NCBI GenBank assembly: GCA_021784715.1
Contig: JAJYHP010000027.1
Span: 1-25,861, forward strand
Length of the DNA: 25,861 bases
Source of the DNA: a bacterium
Lineage (GTDB): Bacteria > Eremiobacterota > Eremiobacteria > Baltobacterales > Baltobacteraceae
Direction: 5' to 3'
Part shown: positions 18,556-25,246 of the stretch, in pieces
How positions within the stretch are numbered: position 1 is the stretch's first letter
Layout of the letters: every line of letters starts with the position of its first letter
The notes under the pieces: model-generated
Seen by the model: the letters and a program-made list of their open reading frames with translations, nothing else
Databases searched by the model: none
What the model was told of the DNA's origin: nothing
Translations under genes and position numbers: made by a program

Positions 18556-19674
18556 GTGAGCGCGCCGCGACGGATTTTTTTCTCGACCGGCGAGCCGTCG
18601 GGGGAGTTGGCCGCGCTTGCGTTGGCCGAGGCGATGCGTGCGCGGGATGCGGGATTGCGCTTTTCGGGCATCGGCGCCGACGGCATGCGCGCCGCAGGGT
18701 GGGATCTCTACGCCGACCACACCGGTTGGGCGAGCCTCGGGCCGCTCGCGGCGATTCCGCGCATTCCGAAGTTGCTGCGCGAGATGTGGAAGTGCGCGCG
18801 CGATCTTGCCGCCGCGCCGCCGGATCTCGTCGTACTCGTCGATTTCGGCGCGTTCAACGTGCGTTTGGCCAAAGAGTTACGCGATAAATATCGTTACGTC
18901 GGGCCGATTCTCTATCTCTTTCCGCCGGGTGCGTGGCTCGACGATCCCGGCCCCGCGCGCGCGGTCGCCGCGCGGACCTTTCCGCTGACCGGATTCGCGC
19001 ATCAAGCGGCGTTCTATCGCTCGCTGCATCTTCCGATTGCGTTCTTCGGGCATCCGCTCGCCCCGCGCATCGCGTCGCGGCCGGAACGGGGCGCACCGCC
19101 GAGCGACGGCGGAACGCTCGCGTTGCTGCCGGGCAGTCGCGGCGACGAAATCGCGCGCCTCGCCCCGCGCTTACGCGAGGCGCTTGTATTGGTGCGACGC
19201 ACGCGGCCGCGGTTACGTGCTCGCGTCGGTGCCGCCGGCGCGGGCGCGCGCAGGCAGGTGGAGCGCGCATTTCGCGGGGTTGCCGAGGTCGAGATCTGCG
19301 ACGGACTGCAAGCGGCGATTCGCGATGCCGACGCGGCGTGGGTTGCATCGGGCACCGCCGTTCTCGAGACGACCTTAAGCAACGTTCCGACGATCGCGCT
19401 CTACGCGATAACGCCGTTGCTTGCAGCGCACGCGCGGCGACTGATGCGTCGCCCGTATATCACCCTGCCGAACCTGATTCTCGACCGCGAGGCGATTCCG
19501 GAGCTGTTGCAAGAACGAGCGAGCCCGCCCGAACTCGCGGCGGCGATGGAACGCCTCCTGCGCGCTCCCGAGACGTGGTATCGTGCGGTCGACGGACTTC
19601 GCGATGCACTCGGCCCGACCGACGCGCTCGATCGCTGCGCGAGCTATGCGCTCGAGGTCGCGAGGACGCGTTGA
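18556..19674 (+). CDS. lpxB: Lipid-A-disaccharide synthase LpxB
   Basis: A 372-residue GT19 glycosyltransferase condensing lipid X with UDP-2,3-diacylglucosamine. Family motifs are TGEPSGE near the N-terminus, VDFGAFNVRLAK, FFGHPLA, LLPGSRGDEI, the SGTAVLETTL donor-site segment and PNLILDREAIPELLQ. The length is typical. The start is GTG 18556, 9 bases after lpxA. Its TGA overlaps the ATG of the following phosphoesterase by one base (TGATG), so the two are translationally coupled. Confidence 0.94.
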   Translation: MSAPRRIFFSTGEPSGELAALALAEAMRARDAGLRFSGIGADGMRAAGWDLYADHTGWASLGPLAAIPRIPKLLREMWKCARDLAAAPPDLVVLVDFGAFNVRLAKELRDKYRYVGPILYLFPPGAWLDDPGPARAVAARTFPLTGFAHQAAFYRSLHLPIAFFGHPLAPRIASRPERGAPPSDGGTLALLPGSRGDEIARLAPRLREALVLVRRTRPRLRARVGAAGAGARRQVERAFRGVAEVEICDGLQAAIRDADAAWVASGTAVLETTLSNVPTIALYAITPLLAAHARRLMRRPYITLPNLILDREAIPELLQERASPPELAAAMERLLRAPETWYRAVDGLRDALGPTDALDRCASYALEVARTR

Positions 19675-20399
19675 TGCGCATCTATCACACCTCCGACATG
19701 CACGACCGGCACGGCTTCGCTCCTCGGCTCGCAGAACTGCGCGAACGCGCGCCGGGTCTGTTGCTCGATTGCGGCGATTCGTTACGCGGCAGCCAAACGA
19801 TCTACCATCGCCGCGAACCGATCGTCGCCGAGATCGATGCGGCGCGCTACGATCTGCAAGCCATGGGGAATCGCGAGTTCCACTATCTCTTCGGAGCGGT
19901 CCGCGCGCGCGCCGCGATGATGAAGCATCCGCTGCTGTGCAGCAATCTCGTCGATACGAAGGGCCGCGAGCTGCCCTTTCATACCGAGATGGTGCTGCCG
20001 TTAGAGCGACCGACGCATTTCCTCGGCCTGCTCGTCACGCAATATCCGGCCGGGAGCCCGTGGGAGCGCATTTTCGGCTGGCGCTTTCTCGACCCGATCG
20101 AGGTGGTGCGCCGTTACGCCGAACGGATGCCCGAAGGCGAACCGCTCGTCGTGCTCTCGCATCTCGGGCTTTCGACGGATCGTCGATTGGCTGCGGCGGT
20201 GGGGCGGATCGATCTCATCCTCGGCGGGCATAGCCACGACACGTTGTTCGCTCCGGCGTACGTCGGCGACGTGCCGATCGTGCACGCCGGCCCTTACGCG
20301 CGCTACGTTTCGCGAACCGAGCTCGATTTCGACCTAGGGTCGCAGCGCTGGCGGGTGCGCGATTTCGAATTGCTGCCGCTCCTCGGGGAAACGGCATAA
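19674..20399 (+). CDS. Calcineurin-like metallophosphoesterase; candidate UDP-2,3-diacylglucosamine hydrolase
   Basis: A 241-residue binuclear-metal phosphoesterase. Ligand motifs are in order: D8-x-H10 (TSDMHD), G34-D35 (CGDS), G65-N66-R67-E68, S162-H163, and G185-H186-S187-H188. The motif wording (GDSLRGS, GNREF) is like the catalytic half of UshA/5'-nucleotidases, but the signal peptide and C-terminal nucleotidase domain are missing, so it should be a compact cytoplasmic enzyme. No LpxH or LpxI is visible between lpxA and lpxB, and the missing step is pyrophosphate cleavage of UDP-2,3-diacylglucosamine, done in other bacteria by phosphoesterase-fold LpxH or LpxG. One-base overlap with lpxB supports that role. 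The fold is firm; the substrate is inference. A general nucleotidase is the alternative. Confidence 0.8.
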   Translation: MRIYHTSDMHDRHGFAPRLAELRERAPGLLLDCGDSLRGSQTIYHRREPIVAEIDAARYDLQAMGNREFHYLFGAVRARAAMMKHPLLCSNLVDTKGRELPFHTEMVLPLERPTHFLGLLVTQYPAGSPWERIFGWRFLDPIEVVRRYAERMPEGEPLVVLSHLGLSTDRRLAAAVGRIDLILGGHSHDTLFAPAYVGDVPIVHAGPYARYVSRTELDFDLGSQRWRVRDFELLPLLGETA

Positions 20400-20400
20400 G

Positions 20401-21552
20401 ATGCGGATGTTGTTGGTGAGCAACGGTAACGGCGAAGTCGCGATCGCGCAACGCCTCGCCGTTGCTCTGCACGAACGCATTCCCGGCTTGACGCTCGATC
20501 ATCTCCCGCTCGTCGGCGAGCCGCAATCGACGCCCGAGGCAACGGTGGTCGGCCCGCGCGCGGCATTGCCGAGCGGCGGGCTCATCGCGATGTTCAACCT
20601 CCGCAACATCTACAACGATATCGCCGGCGGTCTGCTCGGCCTGACGATTCGCCAATTTCGATTTTTGCGCGCGGCTCGCGGAACCTACGATCTCGCGATC
20701 GCCGTCGGCGACACGTTCGCGCTCTTTGCGGCGTTGCAGATGCGCGCGCGAACGATCTTCGTCGGCACGGCTAAGAGCGTGAACGTCGCGCGATATGGGC
20801 CGATGGAGCTGCGCATCATGCGGGCGGCGGAGTACGTCTTCGTGCGCGACTCGGCGACTGCAGCGGATTGTCGCGCGCGCGGGCTCGCAGCGGTCGATGC
20901 GGCCAACGCGATCGTCGATCTCCACGACCGCGATACCATCGTCGATCTCCACCTCGCCGCCGGCGAAGAGTTGGTCTTGTTGCTTCCGGGCAGCCGCGCG
21001 GGCGCGTACGAAGAAGCGAGCGTGCTCGCCGCGGCGTTCGCCGTCGCGCGCGCGCGGGGCGCAAAGATCGTCGGCGCGCTCTCGGTCGCACCGCGCCTCG
21101 ACGCACGGCAATTTATCGCGCGGCTCGCCGCCGACGGATGGCGCTACTCCGAGGGTGCAAGCGGCGCGCCGCCCTTCTTCGAACGCGAGGGCGCGCGGAT
21201 ACTGCTCTGGCGCGGCGGCATCGGTGGGCTGCTCGCACATGCCGCGCTCGTCCTCGGCCAGGCCGGCACCGCAAATGAAGCCGCTGCAGCGGCGGGCATC
21301 GCCGTGGCGGCGATCGACGACGGGCGCACGCGCGCGGAGCGTTGGTATCGCATGCGACAGCGCGCGCTGCTCGGCGACGCGATGCTGATGTTGCCGAGCG
21401 ACGCCGATGCCGCGGGCGAACGGCTCGCCGCACTGCTCGCCGATAAGGAACGACGCAAAGCGATGGGCGAGATCGGGCGCGAGCGCATGGGCGAACCCGG
21501 CGCGGCGCGACGGATCGCCGAAAGGGCGGCACGATGTCTCGACCTACAGTAA
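20401..21552 (+). CDS. Lipid-A-disaccharide synthase-related protein
   Basis: A 383-residue LpxB-like glycosyltransferase distinct from the true LpxB upstream. SNGNGE at 7-12, LLLPGSRAGAYEEA at 193-206 and the GQAGTANEAAAAAG donor-site segment near the C-terminal half match a family described mainly from Cyanobacteria and Deinococcus as lipid-A-disaccharide synthase-related. Its substrate is not established. It begins one base after the phosphoesterase stop, with GGGGAA at 20385-20390 as a ribosome-binding site, and its end overlaps the ligase gene by 19 bases. A short in-frame repeat (IVDLH twice, residues 171-175 and 180-184) lies in the variable segment before the LLLPGSR motif. Confidence 0.8.
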   Translation: MRMLLVSNGNGEVAIAQRLAVALHERIPGLTLDHLPLVGEPQSTPEATVVGPRAALPSGGLIAMFNLRNIYNDIAGGLLGLTIRQFRFLRAARGTYDLAIAVGDTFALFAALQMRARTIFVGTAKSVNVARYGPMELRIMRAAEYVFVRDSATAADCRARGLAAVDAANAIVDLHDRDTIVDLHLAAGEELVLLLPGSRAGAYEEASVLAAAFAVARARGAKIVGALSVAPRLDARQFIARLAADGWRYSEGASGAPPFFEREGARILLWRGGIGGLLAHAALVLGQAGTANEAAAAAGIAVAAIDDGRTRAERWYRMRQRALLGDAMLMLPSDADAAGERLAALLADKERRKAMGEIGRERMGEPGAARRIAERAARCLDLQ

Positions 21553-22813
21553 CGCGCACGATTGCGATTTCGGCGGCGGCGGCATTTGCTTGCCTCCCGC
21601 TCTTTCCGTCTTTTATTCTGCTCACGCCGGCGAGCGTACCGGGCATCTCGTTGGTGCCGCCGACGCTGGCGTTGGTCTTGTTGACGGTGATGGGCGTGCT
21701 CGGCATCGTCGGCGCAACGCTCATGTTTTTTGCAGAGCGAGTCGAGCAGCCGATGCTCTTGCCGCTCGCACTCTGGCTCGCCGCGGCGCTCCTCGCGGCG
21801 TTGTTGGGTTTTGCGCCGCTCTACGGCTTCATCTTTCTCGGTATTTTTTTGCTGGGAATCGTTTGGCATGTTGGCGTCAACATGAGTTACGGCGAACCCG
21901 GGAACCCGAGCATCATGTTTGGGGCACTCTTGGCGTCAACATGAGTTACGGCGAACCCGGGAACCCGAGCATCATGTTTGGGGCACTCTTCGGCTCGGCG
22001 ACGATCGCTTTTCTCGTCGCGATCGCAGCGGTGCTGCTTCACCGCCCGGCGGCGATCTATGCCGCCCAACATGGGCGCGCGGTGGGGAGCTTCATCCTAC
22101 CGGGCGAACTCGCCGGATACGTGCTCGTCGTCGTACCGATCGCCCTCGCCCTCGCCACGCTCGCGCGCCAAAGGTGGCTGCGTGCACTCGCGGCGTGCAC
22201 CGCGCTCGCCGGCGCGCTCGCGTTGATTCTCAGTTTTTCGCGCACCGGGTGGGTGGCGGCCGGCTGCGCCGGCATCGCGTATCTGTTCCTGGTGGTGCGC
22301 GACCGGCGCAAGCAACTCGCGGTCGGCCTCGCCATCGCGGCGTTAACGACGCTCGCCGTCGTCTTGGCGTTTAACGCCCACCACGATCCGAGCGAGAATT
22401 TCACCCGTCTCTCGATCTGGCGAACCGCGTTGGGTATCGTGCGCCGCTTTCCGCTGACCGGAAGCGGACCGTTTACCTTCGGCATGCTCTACGCGCATCT
22501 CCGGCTCCCCGACGGCGATGCAGTTGCCTACCACGGGCACGATCTCTACCTCACGCTGCTTGCGGAGACCGGAATCGTCGGGCTGCTGGCGATGATTGCG
22601 GCATGGGTGCGTTTCGGGCGCGAATGGATGCGCCGCTTCGCCGCCGCCGAGCCGCGCGCGCGGATGCTCTCCGGCGCGATCGTCGCCGGGCTCATCGGCA
22701 CGTTGATCCAAGGGCTCATCGATACGTCGACGCTGGTGCTTTTCGGTCTCTGGCTGCCGACGATGGCGCTCGCACTAGCAAGCGCTCGTTACGGTTTGGG
22801 GGAGCGTGTATGA
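21534..22813 (+). CDS. O-antigen ligase family (Wzy_C-like) membrane protein, frameshifted by a tandem duplication
   Basis: A polytopic inner-membrane protein resembling O-antigen ligases/polymerases, which join glycan to lipid A-core on the periplasmic face. It starts at ATG 21534 with AAAGGG at 21521-21526. The first frame encodes several membrane helices, then hits a stop at 21944 after 136 residues. The correct continuation lies in another frame up to 22813 and includes FSRTGWVAAG, the periplasmic-loop segment HGHDLYLTLLAETGIVG, and further helices. The break coincides with an exact 59-base tandem duplication at 21871-21988. Removing one copy leaves 1,221 bases, a perfect 406-residue reading frame. 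As given, the gene is broken; the duplication is probably recent or an assembly error. Confidence 0.75.
21871..21990 (+). repeat. Exact 59-base tandem duplication inside the O-antigen ligase gene
   Basis: Copy 1 is 21871-21929 and copy 2 is 21930-21988, with no mismatch; two further bases also agree, giving a 61-base identical run at offset 59. Both begin TTGGCGTCAACATGAG and end GTTTGGGGCACTC. Because 59 is not a multiple of three, the second copy shifts the reading frame by two. Both copies encode the same peptide (GVNMSYGEPGNPSIMFGAL) in their respective frames. Confidence 0.97.
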
Positions 22814-23346
22814 AGCATCGATCGATTCTGCTCGCGGTACTCGCGCTTGCGGCCTGCTCCTCGCCGCAGCCGCCGCGAAGCGCTCCCAGCCCAAGCCCGA
22901 GCCATTCGCCGGGGCTGCCCTCGCTTACCGTGCGAGCGGTCGGCAGTGCGAAGCGGCCGATCCGCATCGTGCAGACGCGCCGGAACAACACGCGCGAATA
23001 CGAATTGCTTGCGCGGACGATTCATAGCTTGGGCGCAGCGAGCGATGCGCGCGTCGGGCTCACCGACGTTCGCGTCACCTTCACCGCTCGCGACGGTTCG
23101 ACGCTGGTTGCCCGCTCGCCGCGCGCGATCGTCGACGAGCGCGACGGATCGATCGAGATGACCGGCGGCGTCCGCGCCGAGAACAAGGCGGGGGCGCGCT
23201 TGACCTGTCAGACGCTGACCTACCGCCGCGGCGCGCAATCGCTGCATGGGAGCGGTGCCGTTCATCTCTACGGCGAACGCGGCATGAACGCGGTCGGCCG
23301 GACCGTCGATGCCGATATCGCGCTCTCCAAGGTGAGAATACAATGA
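22810..23346 (+). CDS. lptC: LptC-like LPS transport lipoprotein
   Basis: A 178-residue predicted lipoprotein: lipobox LAAC with C16, then a Ser/Pro-rich spacer (about 17-38) and a beta-rich LptC/OstA-type domain (about 60-178). GVRAENKAGARLTCQTLTY and SGAVHLYGERGMNAVGRTVD resemble LptC/LptA jellyroll strands. LptC links the LptBFG transporter to the periplasmic bridge. E. coli LptC uses a membrane helix; here a lipid anchor would replace it. Starts at ATG 22810 overlapping the ligase stop (ATGA) and ends overlapping lptB in the same way. An LptA-like role is possible, but the lipobox and place before lptB favour LptC. Confidence 0.7.
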   Translation: MKHRSILLAVLALAACSSPQPPRSAPSPSPSHSPGLPSLTVRAVGSAKRPIRIVQTRRNNTREYELLARTIHSLGAASDARVGLTDVRVTFTARDGSTLVARSPRAIVDERDGSIEMTGGVRAENKAGARLTCQTLTYRRGAQSLHGSGAVHLYGERGMNAVGRTVDADIALSKVRIQ

Positions 23347-24083
23347 ACGACCGAAAGATCGAATTACGCGGCCTTGTGAAGCGCTACGGCGACCGCACGG
23401 TTGTCGATAACGTGAGCGCCGATGTCGGCACCGGCGAAGTCGTCGGCTTGCTCGGCCCCAACGGCGCAGGAAAGACGACGACGTTCTATATGGTGGTCGG
23501 GCTGGTGAAGCCCGATAGCGGAAGCGTCGTGCTCGAAAACGAGAGCGGCCGAATCGACCTCACGCATGCGCCGATGTACCAGCGCGCGCGCAACGGGATC
23601 GGATACCTCGCGCAAGAGAACTCGATTTTCCGCAAACTCTCGGTCGGCGACAACATTCGGCTGATCTGGCAGCAGCGCGGCGTCAGTTTCGAAGAGCGCG
23701 AACGACGCCTGATGCCGCTGCTCGAAGAGTTCGGCTTGCAGCGTTTCGTCGACGCCCGCGGCGAGTCGCTCTCCGGCGGCGAGCGTCGGCGCGTCGAAAT
23801 CGCGCGCGCGCTCGCGACCGACCCGGCATTTCTACTGCTCGACGAACCCTTTACCGGCATCGATCCGATCGCCGTCGCCGATATCCAAGTGATGATCCGC
23901 CAGCTGCGCGATCGCGGCCTCGGCATCCTCATCACCGACCATCAGGTGCGCGAGACGCTCGCCATCGTCGACCGCGCCTACATCCTCAACAACGGTCGAA
24001 TCGAAGTTGAAGGTAGCGCGCAAGACGTGCTCGATTCACCGGTCGCGCGCAAATTCTATCTCGGCGAGAGCTTTCGCTTGTGA
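23343..24083 (+). CDS. lptB: LPS export ABC transporter ATP-binding protein LptB
   Basis: A 246-residue cytoplasmic ATPase driving LPS extraction from the inner membrane. Walker A GPNGAGKT at 38-45, Q-loop Q91 in YLAQENSIFRKL, signature LSGGE at 143-147, Walker B LLLDEPF with D167 and E168, and switch H200 in ITDHQVRETL. The AQENSIFRKLSV stretch and FTGIDPIAVADI are characteristic of LptB as opposed to the related LivF/LivG ATPases. Start ATG 23343 overlaps the lptC stop; the stop overlaps the GTG of the permease gene (GTGA). Neighbours confirm the assignment. Confidence 0.95.
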   Translation: MNDRKIELRGLVKRYGDRTVVDNVSADVGTGEVVGLLGPNGAGKTTTFYMVVGLVKPDSGSVVLENESGRIDLTHAPMYQRARNGIGYLAQENSIFRKLSVGDNIRLIWQQRGVSFEERERRLMPLLEEFGLQRFVDARGESLSGGERRRVEIARALATDPAFLLLDEPFTGIDPIAVADIQVMIRQLRDRGLGILITDHQVRETLAIVDRAYILNNGRIEVEGSAQDVLDSPVARKFYLGESFRL

Positions 24084-25242
24084 TTCGGACGCTCGCCTGT
24101 CGCACGATTCTCGACCGCTACGTTCTGCTCGAACTCGCCGGTCCGTTCGGTTTCGGGCTCTCGGCGTTTACGCTGATCTTCGCGGCGACGCAGATTCTCG
24201 CCCTCGGCCGACTCGTCAGCAACGATCACGCGCCGCTGGGGGCGGCGATCGAAATTTTCATCTGGCAGCTTCCCGGCATGGTCGTTTTGGTGATCCCGAT
24301 GGCGCTGCTCTTAGGGACGTTGCTGGCGATTCAACGGCTCTCCGCCGACAGCGAGATTACCGCCATGAAGGCCGGCGGCATCTCGTTCGTTCGCATCGTG
24401 AGCGCGCTGTTGATCGCCGGGCTCGTCATCTCGCTGGTCGATTACATCATTCAAGAGAACGTGGTGCCGTTTGCCGCATCGCAGGTCAACACCATCGAAG
24501 ATAGCGCGATCAGCCATACCAGTGCGTTCAACCAAGATCTCACCGTCTCGGCCCCGCTTCCCGGCGGCGGGCGCCAGGTAACGATCGCGACCGGGTACGA
24601 GCCGCATTCGCAGGCCTTGCTCAACGTCACGCTCGTGCAGTACGACGCTTCGAATACACCGGTGCAGATCGTCTTTGCCAAGCGCGCCGATTTTCAGGCG
24701 AATAGCTGGTTGCTCAACGACGTCAGCGCCTATCGCTTCGATGCAAACGGCGTGACGATCTCCGAGCCGCATGTCGCCCAACAAGAGATCGCCATCGGGG
24801 AACAGCCCGCCGATATCGTCGAACGTCTGACCCATAACGATCCCGACGCCATGAGCCGCCGACAGATCGCCGATCTCATTCGCACCGGGCAGCTCTCGGG
24901 CAACGGCCTGCGGAAATATCTGGTTGCGTTTCACGAAAAGTTGGCGCGCCCGTTCGCCTGCTTTGTCTTCGTGCTGATGGCGATTCCTTTCGGTATCCGC
25001 GCGTTGCGCGGCGGCGGCGGAGGGGCGAGCCTCGGCTTCGGCCTCGCGGTCGCCATTGCGTTCATCTACTATGTCGTGCTGACGGTCTTCTCGTCATTGC
25101 GTTCATCTACTATGTCGTGCTGACGGTCTTCTCGTATCTCGCGGAGAACTTTATCGCGATCGCACCGTTGTTGGTGTGGATGCCTAACGCGATCTTTACC
25201 GGTATCGGCTTGTGGCGTCTCCTGCGGATGGCGGCGGTGTGA
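24080..25242 (+). CDS. LptF/LptG family LPS export permease, frameshifted by a tandem duplication
   Basis: An inner-membrane permease of the YjgP/YjgQ family, partner of LptB. It begins at GTG 24080 overlapping the lptB stop. N-terminal helices occupy about residues 18-45, 60-85 and 103-125; SADSEITAMKAGGIS (88-102) is the conserved coupling segment for LptB. A periplasmic beta domain follows, then C-terminal helices (FACFVFVLMAIPFGIRA). The reading frame ends early at 25123 because of an exact 41-base tandem duplication at 25054-25135. Removing one copy gives 1,122 bases, a 373-residue protein ending WRLLRMAAV at 25242. Only one such gene is seen, so it may act as a homodimer or its partner lies elsewhere. 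Confidence 0.85.
25054..25135 (+). repeat. Exact 41-base tandem duplication inside the LptF/LptG gene
   Basis: Copy 1 is 25054-25094 and copy 2 is 25095-25135, identical at every base and directly abutting; each begins CATTGCGTTCATCTAC and ends GGTCTTCTCGT. The 41-base unit shifts the frame by two and truncates the permease before its last helix. It encodes the same peptide (AFIYYVVLTVFS) in two frames. Confidence 0.97.
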
Positions 25243-25246
25243 AGCG

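Noticed and set aside
18933..19674. Extension of the phosphoesterase frame upstream into lpxB (488-codon open frame)
   Set aside because: The part before 19674 is Arg-rich shadow sequence of lpxB. The phosphoesterase fold starts at MRIYHTSDMHD at 19674, which overlaps the lpxB stop.
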